NCBI GenBank assembly: GCA_937915885.1
Contig: CALGGP010000076.1
Location: forward strand, 1 to 8,618
From: an uncultured Selenomonadales bacterium
Lineage (GTDB): Bacteria; Bacillota; Negativicutes; Selenomonadales; Selenomonadaceae
DNA length: 8,618 bases
Reading direction: 5' to 3'
The position numbers were made by a program, and so were the translations under genes. This document shows, one piece after another, positions 1 through 6,425 of this stretch. The notes below the pieces were generated by a model. It ran no database searches and was not told where the DNA came from. It was given only the letters and a program-made list of their open reading frames with translations. Each line of letters starts with the position of its first letter. Within the stretch, counting starts at the first letter, position 1.

Positions 1-41
1 TCGAGCAGCAGTTTGACGATCAGAACGGTGCGTTGATCCAT
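1..41 (-). CDS. Helix-turn-helix protein, 5' end only (array copy 1)
   Basis: The ATG is at 41-39 on the minus strand, preceded by GGAGG (plus-strand CCTCC at 50-54) with an 8-nt spacer. Only the first 13 codons are inside the window, beginning MDQRTVLIVKLLL, identical to the two complete copies upstream. This is the copy furthest downstream in the direction of transcription that can be seen. It could be another 54-residue truncated copy, or the full-length regulator from which the others were duplicated; the window does not decide this. Confidence 0.6.
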   Translation of the reverse strand, partial: MDQRTVLIVKLLL

Positions 42-69
42 TGCAATTACCTCCGCCGGCATTATATGA

Positions 70-234
70 TTAACTTTTACGGAGTCGCCGATCAATCAGC
101 AGTGCCTCGACCTTCGGCAGATGGCGCGAGATTGTTTTCGAGCTGACGTCGAGCGCCGAGGCGATTGCGCCGAGCGTTTTGACGGAATCGTTTTCGAGCA
201 GCAGTTTGACGATCAGAACGGTGCGTTGATCCAT
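70..234 (-). CDS. 54-aa helix-turn-helix microprotein (array copy 2)
   Basis: The 54-codon ORF starts at the ATG at 234-232, chosen because GGAGG (plus-strand 243-247) lies 8 nt upstream. A longer in-frame ATG at 288 has no such site and would read back into the previous repeat. Residues about 4-47 fit a winged-helix/HTH N-terminus of the HTH_11/BglG-LicR type: a leading RTVLIVKLLLE helix, then LGAIASALDVSSKTISRHL, with DVSSKTISRHL as turn plus recognition helix, then KVEALL. Full-length members normally continue into PRD, PTS or effector domains. Here the protein stops after IDRRLRKS, at the repeat junction, so it would be a DNA-binding domain alone. It may act as a small autoregulator or competitor, or be a by-product of tandem duplication of a regulator's 5' end. 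Expression is unproven. Confidence 0.6.
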   Translation of the reverse strand: MDQRTVLIVKLLLENDSVKTLGAIASALDVSSKTISRHLPKVEALLIDRRLRKS

Positions 235-262
235 TGCAATTACCTCCGCCGGCATTATATGA

Positions 263-427
263 TTAACTTTTACGGAGTCGCCGATCAATCAGCAGTGCCT
301 CGACCTTCGGCAGATGGCGCGAGATTGTTTTCGAGCTGACGTCGAGCGCCGAGGCGATTGCGCCGAGCGTTTTGACGGAATCGTTTTCGAGCAGCAGTTT
401 GACGATCAGAACGGTGCGTTGATCCAT
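263..427 (-). CDS. 54-aa helix-turn-helix microprotein (array copy 3, promoter-proximal)
   Basis: The product has the same 54 residues as copy 2: MDQRTVLIVKLLL, then the HTH core DVSSKTISRHLPKVEALL, ending RRLRKS. The start is ATG at 427-425 with GGAGG (plus 436-440) 8 nt upstream. It is the first copy in the direction of minus-strand transcription and faces the GTPase pair on the plus strand, with 80 bp between the two start codons. A possible minus-strand promoter (TTGATC, 17 nt, TATAAT) lies just upstream, although its predicted start point nearly touches the Shine-Dalgarno. Divergent placement is typical of a regulator controlling its neighbour, so control of the GTPase operon is a reasonable inference. 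Confidence 0.62.
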   Translation of the reverse strand: MDQRTVLIVKLLLENDSVKTLGAIASALDVSSKTISRHLPKVEALLIDRRLRKS

Positions 428-456
428 TGCAATTACCTCCGTCGGCATTATATAAT
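427..456 (+). promoter_or_regulatory. Putative GTPase operon promoter
   Basis: TTGCAA at 427-432 (4 of 6 matches to TTGACA), an 18-nt spacer, and a perfect TATAAT at 451-456. The predicted transcription start near 463 gives a leader of about 45 nt before the ATG at 508. The -35 overlaps the first codon of the divergent HTH ORF. Found by eye only; no mapping data. Confidence 0.4.
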
Positions 457-475
457 TAATTCGCCGCGCGATCAA
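447..475 (-). promoter_or_regulatory. Putative divergent promoter for the HTH array
   Basis: On the minus strand, TTGATC (475-470, 4 of 6) is followed by 17 nt and TATAAT (452-447). The -10 shares the palindrome ATTATATAAT (447-456) with the opposing plus-strand promoter. The predicted start point near 440 coincides with the Shine-Dalgarno at 440-436, so the leader would be almost absent; this weakens the call. Confidence 0.3.
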
Positions 476-507
476 AAATTTGACGCGAATATTGAAGGAG
501 GGAGCTT

Positions 508-1575
508 ATGCCGCTGAGAGATGAGTTTGAAAAAATATTGCAGACGATCCGCTCGAACGAGGCGTCGTATGCGCGGATTGCGGTGATCGGTCAGCCGGGC
601 GCGGGCAAATCGACGCTGATCAATCGGCTGGTCGGCAAGAAAGTCGCAAAGACCGGTCAAGGCACCGACACCACGATCGACGCGATGGAGTATGAATACG
701 AGTTGCAGAAAATTGTCGAGTTGCCGGGCTACGGGACGGAGCTGTTTCGCTTCGACGATTGGAAGAAACGATTTCGACCGCAGCAATATGATTTGTTCGT
801 GTACGTGTTCGGAGGAAAATTTTCGTCGGAGGACGACGCGCTGTTTGACAATCTGATCGAATGGAACGCGGAGCGTCGGCGCCCGATGTTTTTGGTGCGG
901 AACAAAAGTTATGAACTCGACGGTGCTCAACGTGAGGCGATCGAGCGCGACGTGCGCAATCGGTCGAAGAGCGACGGGAAATTATATTTCGTGGACTGTC
1001 GACACAACGAAGGGATTGCGGAGTTGCACGCGGCGATAATGAAGACGGACTTTGGTCGTGTGTGGCGCGAGCGGATTGCAAAATCGTATCGGGCGGCGAA
1101 GACGGAGTATCTCGAGGACAGTCGGCGTCGTGCGAAGGACGAGATGGGATTTTTTTGCAAGTCGGCGGCAGTCAACGGGATCAATCCGCTGCTCGGCGTG
1201 GACGTGGCGGTCGACCTCGGAATTTATTTTAAGATGTTCCTCAAAATCCAACTGCAGTACGGGATCGAGCACGGGGATTTAAAACTTTACGCGTTGCCGA
1301 TCGCGAGAAAATTATTGGCGTTGGTGACGAAGGAAGGCTTGATGATCCTGTTGAAAAATGTCGCGGGCAAGGCGACGGCGCGGACGGTGTTGAAATATAT
1401 TCCGTTCGCGGGTCAAGCGGCGGCGGCGGCGCTCAGTTACAAGATGGCGGAGTATGCGGGCGAGACTTACGAAGAGGACTGCTATAAATTTGCGGGCGGC
1501 GTGATGGACGAGTTGATCGAACAAAAAGTGTCGGAGCTGATGAGCGTGAAATTGATGAAGGGGAGCGTTGAATGA
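508..1575 (+). CDS. IRG/IIGP-like GTPase, first of pair, with degenerate G3 and G4 motifs
   Basis: 355 aa. The ATG at 508 has AAGGAGG at 495-501. The P-loop GQPGAGKS spans residues 28-35, with switch I threonines in GTDTT (52-56). The usual DxxG switch II reads ELPG (71-74), with Glu in place of the conserved Asp. The guanine-specificity motif NKxD reads NKSY (132-135), lacking the Asp. The layout of xLPGYGT, DLFVYVF, then a long helix ending RNK resembles immunity-related GTPases (IIGP) more than Era or Ras. The C-terminal half is helical and alanine-rich, with NPLLGVDV near 225 and KYIPFAGQAAAAA near 295, plausibly a membrane- or partner-facing bundle. The family is known to bind GTP; weakened or altered nucleotide use here is inferred from the missing residues. 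The stop overlaps the start of the second GTPase, so the two are probably co-expressed and may form a heterodimer. Confidence 0.8.
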   Translation: MPLRDEFEKILQTIRSNEASYARIAVIGQPGAGKSTLINRLVGKKVAKTGQGTDTTIDAMEYEYELQKIVELPGYGTELFRFDDWKKRFRPQQYDLFVYVFGGKFSSEDDALFDNLIEWNAERRRPMFLVRNKSYELDGAQREAIERDVRNRSKSDGKLYFVDCRHNEGIAELHAAIMKTDFGRVWRERIAKSYRAAKTEYLEDSRRRAKDEMGFFCKSAAVNGINPLLGVDVAVDLGIYFKMFLKIQLQYGIEHGDLKLYALPIARKLLALVTKEGLMILLKNVAGKATARTVLKYIPFAGQAAAAALSYKMAEYAGETYEEDCYKFAGGVMDELIEQKVSELMSVKLMKGSVE

Positions 1576-2633
1576 TGAATATGATCGAAGAACTTCAACA
1601 GAATTATATCAAGAAACAGAGCGAGAAAGGCGTCAAGATCAAAGTCGGATTGATCGGGCAACCGGGCGCGGGCAAGTCGAGCCTGATCAACAAACTGGTC
1701 GGCGAAGAAATTTTCGAGGTCGGAGTGCACACGGATACGACGGTCGACATGCAGATGCGCGAGCTCGAGCAGATGATCATCGTCGATCTGCCGGGCTACG
1801 GGACGAAAAATTTTCCTGTCGACGATTGGGTCAACGAATTTCGACCGTGGGATTTGGATTTGTATCTGTTTGTGTTCTCGGGGAAATTGCGCGAATCGGA
1901 CGGTCAGCTGTTTGAATATCTTAAGCGTTGGCAGACGGAGCGCAATCACCCGCATTTTATTGTGAGGAATAAAGCCGACGAGATTTGGGACGAAGATCGG
2001 AGCGACGAGGAACTTCGGGGCGATATCATTTACGATGTGAACAGCAAGATGCGCAGTCGGGGGTCGCGGACGTATTTTACGAGCTGTCGGACGGGCGAAG
2101 GCTTGAAAGAATTGCAGGACGCGATCCTTGCGTCGGACATCGACGGCGTGAAAAAATCGAAGTTGATCTATGAATTTAAGGCGCGCTCGACGGCGGATTT
2201 GGATCGCAAGCGCGAATTGTGCCGAGGCGATTTGAATTACTACGGGATCACGGCGGCGGCGAATGCGTTGAATCCGATCCCGGGCGTGGACGTGAGTGTT
2301 GACGTCGGCGTGATGTTGAAAATGTTTGCGGACATCCGCGCGGCGTTTCAATTGAATGATGACGTCGAGGACAAGATGAAGAAGTACAAAATAATAACGC
2401 CGCTGGCAAATCGCGTGTTCAGCTACGCGACGCGTGCGGGCGTGGTGAAAGTGATCGAGAGCCTCGGGTCGAAATACGCGGGCAAGGAAGCGGCGAAATA
2501 TCTGCCGTTGGTGGGGCAAGTGGCGTCGGCGGCGGCGGGCTACTTGATGGTGACGACGATCGGCAGGGCGTATATCAACGACTGCCACGAGTTGGCGTCG
2601 GAGATTTTGAATCAGTTCTCGGCGCAGCAATAA
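1572..2633 (+). CDS. IRG/IIGP-like GTPase, second of pair, canonical G motifs
   Basis: 353 aa. The ATG at 1572 overlaps the preceding stop as ATGA, with AAGGGGAG at 1558-1565; translational coupling is likely. An ATG directly after it at 1575 is an alternative start. Motifs are complete: GQPGAGKS (29-36), HTDTT (53-57), DLPG (72-75), NKAD (133-136) and a G5-like SCRTGEG near 171-177. After the G domain, a helical region carries NPIPGVDV (234-241) and KYLPLVGQVASAAAG (309-323), the same places and patterns as in the upstream paralog, so the two arose by duplication. The NPxPGVDV helix pattern also resembles DUF697-type C-termini. Likely role: a GTP-hydrolysing, possibly membrane-remodelling or stress-responsive GTPase working with its degenerate partner. 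No substrate or pathway can be read from the sequence. Confidence 0.83.
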   Translation: MMNMIEELQQNYIKKQSEKGVKIKVGLIGQPGAGKSSLINKLVGEEIFEVGVHTDTTVDMQMRELEQMIIVDLPGYGTKNFPVDDWVNEFRPWDLDLYLFVFSGKLRESDGQLFEYLKRWQTERNHPHFIVRNKADEIWDEDRSDEELRGDIIYDVNSKMRSRGSRTYFTSCRTGEGLKELQDAILASDIDGVKKSKLIYEFKARSTADLDRKRELCRGDLNYYGITAAANALNPIPGVDVSVDVGVMLKMFADIRAAFQLNDDVEDKMKKYKIITPLANRVFSYATRAGVVKVIESLGSKYAGKEAAKYLPLVGQVASAAAGYLMVTTIGRAYINDCHELASEILNQFSAQQ

Positions 2634-2653
2634 TTTTTTTGGAGAGTGTTAAT

Positions 2654-4063
2654 ATGTTTGTCCCGAATATAATCGTCGTCGGCGACGCCAATAAATTTCG
2701 CGCCGCGCTCCCGCTCAACCGCCCCGTCAACATCGTCGGCGCCGTCGATGCAAACGGGCTCGACGCCCTTCAATCCCTCGTCAATCAAAATCCTTTCGAC
2801 TATATCATCTTCACCGACTACCTTGACTATCTTCGTTGCGCTCGAGCGATCCAAGCCCCGGGGCGCGTCGTCACCGCCGACTTCTTCATTCACAACGTCC
2901 GCCATAATTTTTACGCCTATCACAACGACGGGCTTTTATTCCGCCTCCTCTATCAAAAGCATACTCAATCGTTGCTCGACGTCGATGCTTTTTTCGACAA
3001 CAGTCAATATTATATTAAGCCTGCCGCCTTGAGCCAAGTGACCGTTGAAGGATTGCGCGGCTCGAATAATTTTGCCATCAACGATAATATTTATTCCCGC
3101 GTTTTTGATTCTGCCGTCGAGTGCCGCTTCCGACATTACAACGTCGTGCTGCTCACCGCCGAACGCGACGTTGACGAGCTCCGCGCGGAGATCGATCGAT
3201 TTTCCGATAATGCCGACGAGTTTATCATCTTCGTCCGTCACGGCGTCGACACCGAAAATCTTTTCGACGACGCTCAATCTGTCAATGCCGTCAACGGGCG
3301 TTGGATCGTGAGCCGTCCCCATCGATCAAACAGCCTCGCCGTCTACGTCGTCTCTCATAAATTACACTCCGTTGCCCTCCCCGACGGTTACAAAACCATT
3401 CACGCCGGTCGGGCGCTCGGCTCCGATCTCGGCTACGTCGGCGACGATACCGGCGAAAATATTTCATCGCTCAATCCGTATTTGAATGAATTGACCGCCC
3501 TCTATTGGGTCTGGCACAACGCCCCCGAGGATATCGTCGGCATCGCTCATTACCGCCGCTTCTTCTCGAATAAGGGCAGCAATCAATTTCATGTCGAAGA
3601 CATTCTCACCTCCGATCAGGCGCGGCAGATGCTCAATCATTACGACATGATTATCGGTGGTGAGGCGTTCAGCCCAAATTCGCAGAGCGGTCTGATGTTT
3701 TTCGATGCCGAATACGACGCTCAACTTGCCGCCGCCGCTATCAACGTCATAAAAAAAATGCTCGAACGCCATCAACCGAATTACATTGATTCATTCGAGC
3801 AACTGATGTGCGGGCAGGGCTTCATGTGCTGCAACATGATGATCACCCGCAAATTTATTTTCGACGCCTATTGTCAATGGCTGTTCTCATTCATTCTGCC
3901 GGCGGCGAAAGAATTTATCCCTTCCCTCGAAAACGTCACCGTCCGACGAAAAAGAGTTTTGGGCTTCATCGCCGAGCGCATGTTCGGCGTCTGGCTACTC
4001 AAAAATCATATCCGCCTTCGCGAGTTCACCATCATGGTCGATCAGTCAACTACTTCGACTTAA
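2654..4063 (+). CDS. DUF4422-type glycosyltransferase with an unrecognised N-terminal half
   Basis: 469 aa. The ATG at 2654 was chosen because GGAGAG (2641-2646) sits 7 nt upstream; a TTG at 2639 in the same frame overlaps that site and is not a plausible start. Residues from about 226 to 450 match the DUF4422 family: YVVSHK, a run ending ISSLNPYLNELTALYWVW, the hallmark IAHYRRFF near 297-304, and later a conserved GQGFMCCNMMI segment. DUF4422 proteins occur in capsule and O-antigen type loci and are treated as glycosyltransferases. Residues 1 to about 225 look like alpha/beta units (IIVVGDANKF; VVLLTAERDVDELRAEI; FIIFVRHG) that I cannot assign. No signal peptide or membrane helix is seen, so it is likely cytosolic. 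Only 20 bp separate it from the GTPase gene, yet its codons end mostly in C while the GTPases prefer G, suggesting a different origin. Confidence 0.8.
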   Translation: MFVPNIIVVGDANKFRAALPLNRPVNIVGAVDANGLDALQSLVNQNPFDYIIFTDYLDYLRCARAIQAPGRVVTADFFIHNVRHNFYAYHNDGLLFRLLYQKHTQSLLDVDAFFDNSQYYIKPAALSQVTVEGLRGSNNFAINDNIYSRVFDSAVECRFRHYNVVLLTAERDVDELRAEIDRFSDNADEFIIFVRHGVDTENLFDDAQSVNAVNGRWIVSRPHRSNSLAVYVVSHKLHSVALPDGYKTIHAGRALGSDLGYVGDDTGENISSLNPYLNELTALYWVWHNAPEDIVGIAHYRRFFSNKGSNQFHVEDILTSDQARQMLNHYDMIIGGEAFSPNSQSGLMFFDAEYDAQLAAAAINVIKKMLERHQPNYIDSFEQLMCGQGFMCCNMMITRKFIFDAYCQWLFSFILPAAKEFIPSLENVTVRRKRVLGFIAERMFGVWLLKNHIRLREFTIMVDQSTTST

Positions 4064-4314
4064 CGATACGCGTTTGAAGTCGGAGCTTGTCCATACCCTT
4101 ACCGGTCTTTACCGGACGCGAGGTTCTATCGCTTGCGCTCCTTAGTAGGTCAGACATCATCGGGTAGTTGACGGCACCCGTTTTGACTCGAGCATTTAGC
4201 CCAAGCCCGTTAGAAAGTCTGTCTGTCAGAATACTGTTGTCAAGGATGTGATGGGGGCGCTTCCTCCTCGACCTCTATAGGTCGGAGTATCCGCGCCGCG
4301 TTTCGATAAAATTT
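4064..4314. other. Convergent intergenic segment, no gene; possible mobile-element relic
   Basis: This stretch lies between two convergent gene sets. All frames are broken by stops and the composition lacks the GCG/CGC density of the flanking genes. It contains a small hairpin (CCGGT, CTTT loop, ACCGG, around 4103-4116) and a much larger hairpin at its right end. The look of a broken reading frame followed by a terminal hairpin recalls the right end of IS200/IS605-type elements carrying tnpB, but no transposase motif can be read, so this is a suggestion only. No terminator with a T-run was found for either operon. Confidence 0.3.
4256..4297. other. Long bulged hairpin
   Basis: Outer arms GGCGC (4256-4260) and GCGCC (4293-4297) enclose CTCC (4264-4267) pairing GGAG (4284-4287) and GACCT (4270-4274) pairing AGGTC (4279-4283), with a CTAT loop and a 2-nt TC bulge. 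It lies about 20 bp beyond the stop of the minus-strand glycosyltransferase A. No T-run follows on either strand, so a simple intrinsic terminator is unlikely. It could be a mobile-element terminal hairpin, part of a structured RNA, or a factor-assisted 3' end. Confidence 0.55.
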
Positions 4315-5376
4315 TCAATCCGACGACACCGACGCGTTGAGCCGATCGCGAAACCGACCGATCCGTTGACGCGTGTCCACCAGATTTGCCCGATAAAAAT
4401 TCGCGAAGCTGAACAGATAACTCTGCAACGCGATCGGCGCTCCGCCCCGCGCCTCAAACTCTCTTTGCACAATTTGATCGATCGCCGCCGGCGTCACCTT
4501 TCGATACAGCCGATCCGTCCAATGAAACACCTGCTGTATGTAAAAATTTCGCACCAAAAACCGATAATCCGGATTGCGCTCGAAAAAATCAAGCCCGTCC
4601 ATGAATTTTTCCATCTCGTTGAGCCCGTCGATCAAGATCGCCGCCCACTTTTTGATGTATTTCTCCGGCGTCAAATCCTGCCGCGTCATCGACCCGCCGC
4701 GCAATCGATAGATGTTAAACACTGTCGGGATGCGCACGTATTTTTTCGCCAGACACAAACATTTGAAACTGAACACCATATCGCTCGACGCGGGAATGTT
4801 CGGCAGGTCGATTCGATTGCCGACGATGAAATCTCGACGGAAAAATTTGCTCCAATGAAACCAGAAGAAGCGCGACTGCGCATAAAGCCTCAGGCGCTCC
4901 GCCAAATCGTTTGTGATCTCCGTCGGCTCCTTGACGAAGCTCACATTCTCCGAAGACTTTAAATGCAATACCGTTTTCTTGTCAACGATATCCGCGTCCG
5001 TCGTAAAATATTTTTCCGCATGAAGAACGTCGGCGCCCGTCTCCTCCGCTATCGAATGTAATTTTTCGAGAGCCGTATTCGAGATCAGATCGTCGCTGTC
5101 GAGGATCAATAAATATTTTCCGCGCGAAAGTGCAATGCCCGTATTCTTCGGGATCGCATCGCCGCCGGAATTTTTTTCGCGCTTGATAAGTCTCATGCGC
5201 CCGCCGAATTTTTTGATGTAACTCTCAACGATCTCAACCGAGCGATCCGTCGAGCAGTCGTCGATGATTATCAGCTCGTAATTTTTGAACGTCTGATTGA
5301 GAATGCTGTTGAGGAATTGCCCGACGTATTTTTCAACGTTGTACGTCGGCGCGACTATCGATATTTCGGGGATCAT
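4315..5376 (-). CDS. GT2 family glycosyltransferase (GT-A)
   Basis: 353 aa. The ATG at 5376 has GAGAGGAG (plus 5383-5390) upstream, 19 bp after the LicD-family stop. The N-terminal GT-A fold shows APTYNVEKYV (9-18), the nucleotide-binding IIDDCSTD (38-45), the KNSGG/AIPKN segment near 68-78 and the metal-binding DSDD (93-96). These features mark an inverting family 2 enzyme that transfers a sugar from a nucleotide-sugar donor. Further in, NIPASSDMVFSF occupies the place where paralogs B and C have an ED or DD pair; here the first acidic residue is Ser. The C-terminal 130 residues are helical, with no membrane segments, so it probably acts on the cytosolic face. Donor and acceptor cannot be told. 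Codons favour G in third position, unlike the LicD-family gene just upstream. Confidence 0.88.
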   Translation of the reverse strand: MIPEISIVAPTYNVEKYVGQFLNSILNQTFKNYELIIIDDCSTDRSVEIVESYIKKFGGRMRLIKREKNSGGDAIPKNTGIALSRGKYLLILDSDDLISNTALEKLHSIAEETGADVLHAEKYFTTDADIVDKKTVLHLKSSENVSFVKEPTEITNDLAERLRLYAQSRFFWFHWSKFFRRDFIVGNRIDLPNIPASSDMVFSFKCLCLAKKYVRIPTVFNIYRLRGGSMTRQDLTPEKYIKKWAAILIDGLNEMEKFMDGLDFFERNPDYRFLVRNFYIQQVFHWTDRLYRKVTPAAIDQIVQREFEARGGAPIALQSYLFSFANFYRANLVDTRQRIGRFRDRLNASVSSD

Positions 5377-5395
5377 TTTTTACTCCTCTCTGATG

Positions 5396-6301
5396 TTACA
5401 GCCTCAAGCTCGAGATCACGTCGAGATACGATCGATCGGTGTCGAAGAGCACCGACGCATGCAGCGGCGCCGATTGGATCGGCGTCATATAATTTTCGCC
5501 GTAATAACGACGCAACATCGCATCGCTGTCGACGGGTGCCGGCAACGTCAGACATTCAAACTGCATCGGCACGGGCTCACCGAGCCACTCTCGACGGATC
5601 AACCGATTCTCGACCGTCTTGCCGAGCAACGACAGCGCTCCCGTGACGAATGTCGTCGGCGTGTTCTCGAACCGCGCGGCGCAGGTATCATAAGCGCTGT
5701 AGAGGTGCATGAGATTTTCAAAGCGGAGGCTGTTGTGATCCGACAGTTTGACAGTGATCGGGCGCGGCACGGGACTGCCGAGCATCTGATCCATCAGACG
5801 AGAATAATATTGCAGTTCGCTTTCCTGTTGACGGCGCTGTTGAGGATCGTCGCTGACGGCGTCGAGCACAAAGATATCGATGAAGATGCCCTGATTGAAT
5901 TTCACCGTCCACATTTCGTCGTGGAGCGCGCCGCACGTTTTTGAATTGCGCAGTTGAGAATGTCCGCGACGGTAAAACATGTCGGTGTAGGCGTGCTGAA
6001 AGAAGTACGGGTGATGAAATTCGTCGGGCGCGATTTTCAACAGGGAGTTGTAATCCTTGCGAAACATGATCACGTCAACGTCGTCGTCCCAAGGGATGAA
6101 GCCTTTGTGTCGGACGGCGCCGAGCAAAGTGCCGGCGTCCATGTAATATCGGAGGTTGTGTTTTCGACAGACCTGATCAAATTCGTGCAGGAGGTCGAGT
6201 TGGATTGCCCGAACCTCTTTGCGCTTACGAGTGATGTAGAAGCCGCATTGTTCTTCCTCGTCGAAGAAGGACGCGGCGAATTTTAATTTCGTTTCAATCA
6301 T
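5396..6301 (-). CDS. LicD-family phosphotransferase (phosphocholine or polyol-phosphate type)
   Basis: 301 aa. The ATG at 6301 is preceded by GGAGAG (plus 6310-6315) with an 8-nt spacer. The LicD/nucleotidyltransferase-fold signature is clear: a leading helix LLHEFDQVCRKHNLRYYM, then GTLLGAVRHKGFIPWDDDVD (57-76). The Asp cluster at 72-74 and 76 would hold the metal. Near the C-terminus, LRRYYGENYMTP (263-274) matches the conserved YG-YM-P segment of the family. Members transfer phosphocholine or other phospho-substituents from CDP-activated donors to surface glycans or teichoic acids. No choline uptake or activation genes are visible, so the substituent is unknown. It is followed after 19 bp by GT-A, and separated from GT-B upstream by a 259-bp structured spacer, so it may have its own promoter. 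Confidence 0.9.
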   Translation of the reverse strand: MIETKLKFAASFFDEEEQCGFYITRKRKEVRAIQLDLLHEFDQVCRKHNLRYYMDAGTLLGAVRHKGFIPWDDDVDVIMFRKDYNSLLKIAPDEFHHPYFFQHAYTDMFYRRGHSQLRNSKTCGALHDEMWTVKFNQGIFIDIFVLDAVSDDPQQRRQQESELQYYSRLMDQMLGSPVPRPITVKLSDHNSLRFENLMHLYSAYDTCAARFENTPTTFVTGALSLLGKTVENRLIRREWLGEPVPMQFECLTLPAPVDSDAMLRRYYGENYMTPIQSAPLHASVLFDTDRSYLDVISSLRL

Positions 6302-6347
6302 AAAAAATACTCTCCAAAAAGTTTTTGATCCCGCCCGAAAAGCAATG

Positions 6348-6367
6348 CGTAATTCGTAATTCGTAAT
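6348..6367. repeat. Heptamer tandem repeat CGTAATT, about 2.9 copies
   Basis: Two full CGTAATT units (6348-6354, 6355-6361) and CGTAAT (6362-6367) lie head to tail. It sits between the two 16-bp direct repeats and is likely a simple slippage-prone tract of unknown role. Confidence 0.85.
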
Positions 6368-6425
6368 GAAAGAGCGGACGCCGACGCGCGGGACAACGAA
6401 TTTTTTGATCCCGCCCGCCCACCCT

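Larger units (their letters stand above)
1..461. repeat. 193-bp tandem repeat array carrying HTH-only ORFs
   Basis: The segments 42-234 and 235-427 read as identical 193-bp units, and 1-41 is the end of a further unit that runs off the window. The repeat continues rightwards from 428 to about 461 with two substitutions (C to T in the CCGGC/GTCGGC part, and G to A turning ATTATATGAT into ATTATATAAT), then diverges. Each unit contains, on the minus strand, a TATAAT-like box, a GGAGG Shine-Dalgarno, an 8-nt spacer, an ATG and a short HTH ORF. The period is 64 codons plus 1 base, so successive copies lie in different reading frames and cannot fuse into one polyprotein. Perfect identity indicates recent duplication or homogenisation. 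The left boundary is not visible. Confidence 0.95.

Noticed and set aside
61..66. Independent TATAAT promoter in each internal HTH repeat
   Set aside because: The predicted start point would fall at the Shine-Dalgarno, and no good -35 lies at 16-18 nt; read-through from the outer copy is as likely.
1..461. CRISPR array
   Set aside because: The 193-bp units are contiguous, identical and coding, with no short repeat/variable spacer pattern.
121..517. Plus-strand frames (about 70 codons) across the repeat array
   Set aside because: They are the reverse complement of the HTH ORFs, lack a Shine-Dalgarno and have no domain signature.
1482..2630. 382-codon open frame on the minus strand across the second GTPase
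   Set aside because: It is antisense to a gene with complete GTPase motifs, and its translation is Arg/His/Asp-rich with no recognisable domain. It arises from the G-ending codon bias of the real gene.
2639..2653. TTG start adding five residues to the DUF4422 protein
   Set aside because: It overlaps the GGAGAG ribosome site; the ATG at 2654 has correct spacing.
5297..5944. 215-codon plus-strand frame over the LicD-family gene
   Set aside because: Antisense to a well-supported LicD-type protein; low-complexity Arg/His-rich translation and no ribosome binding site.
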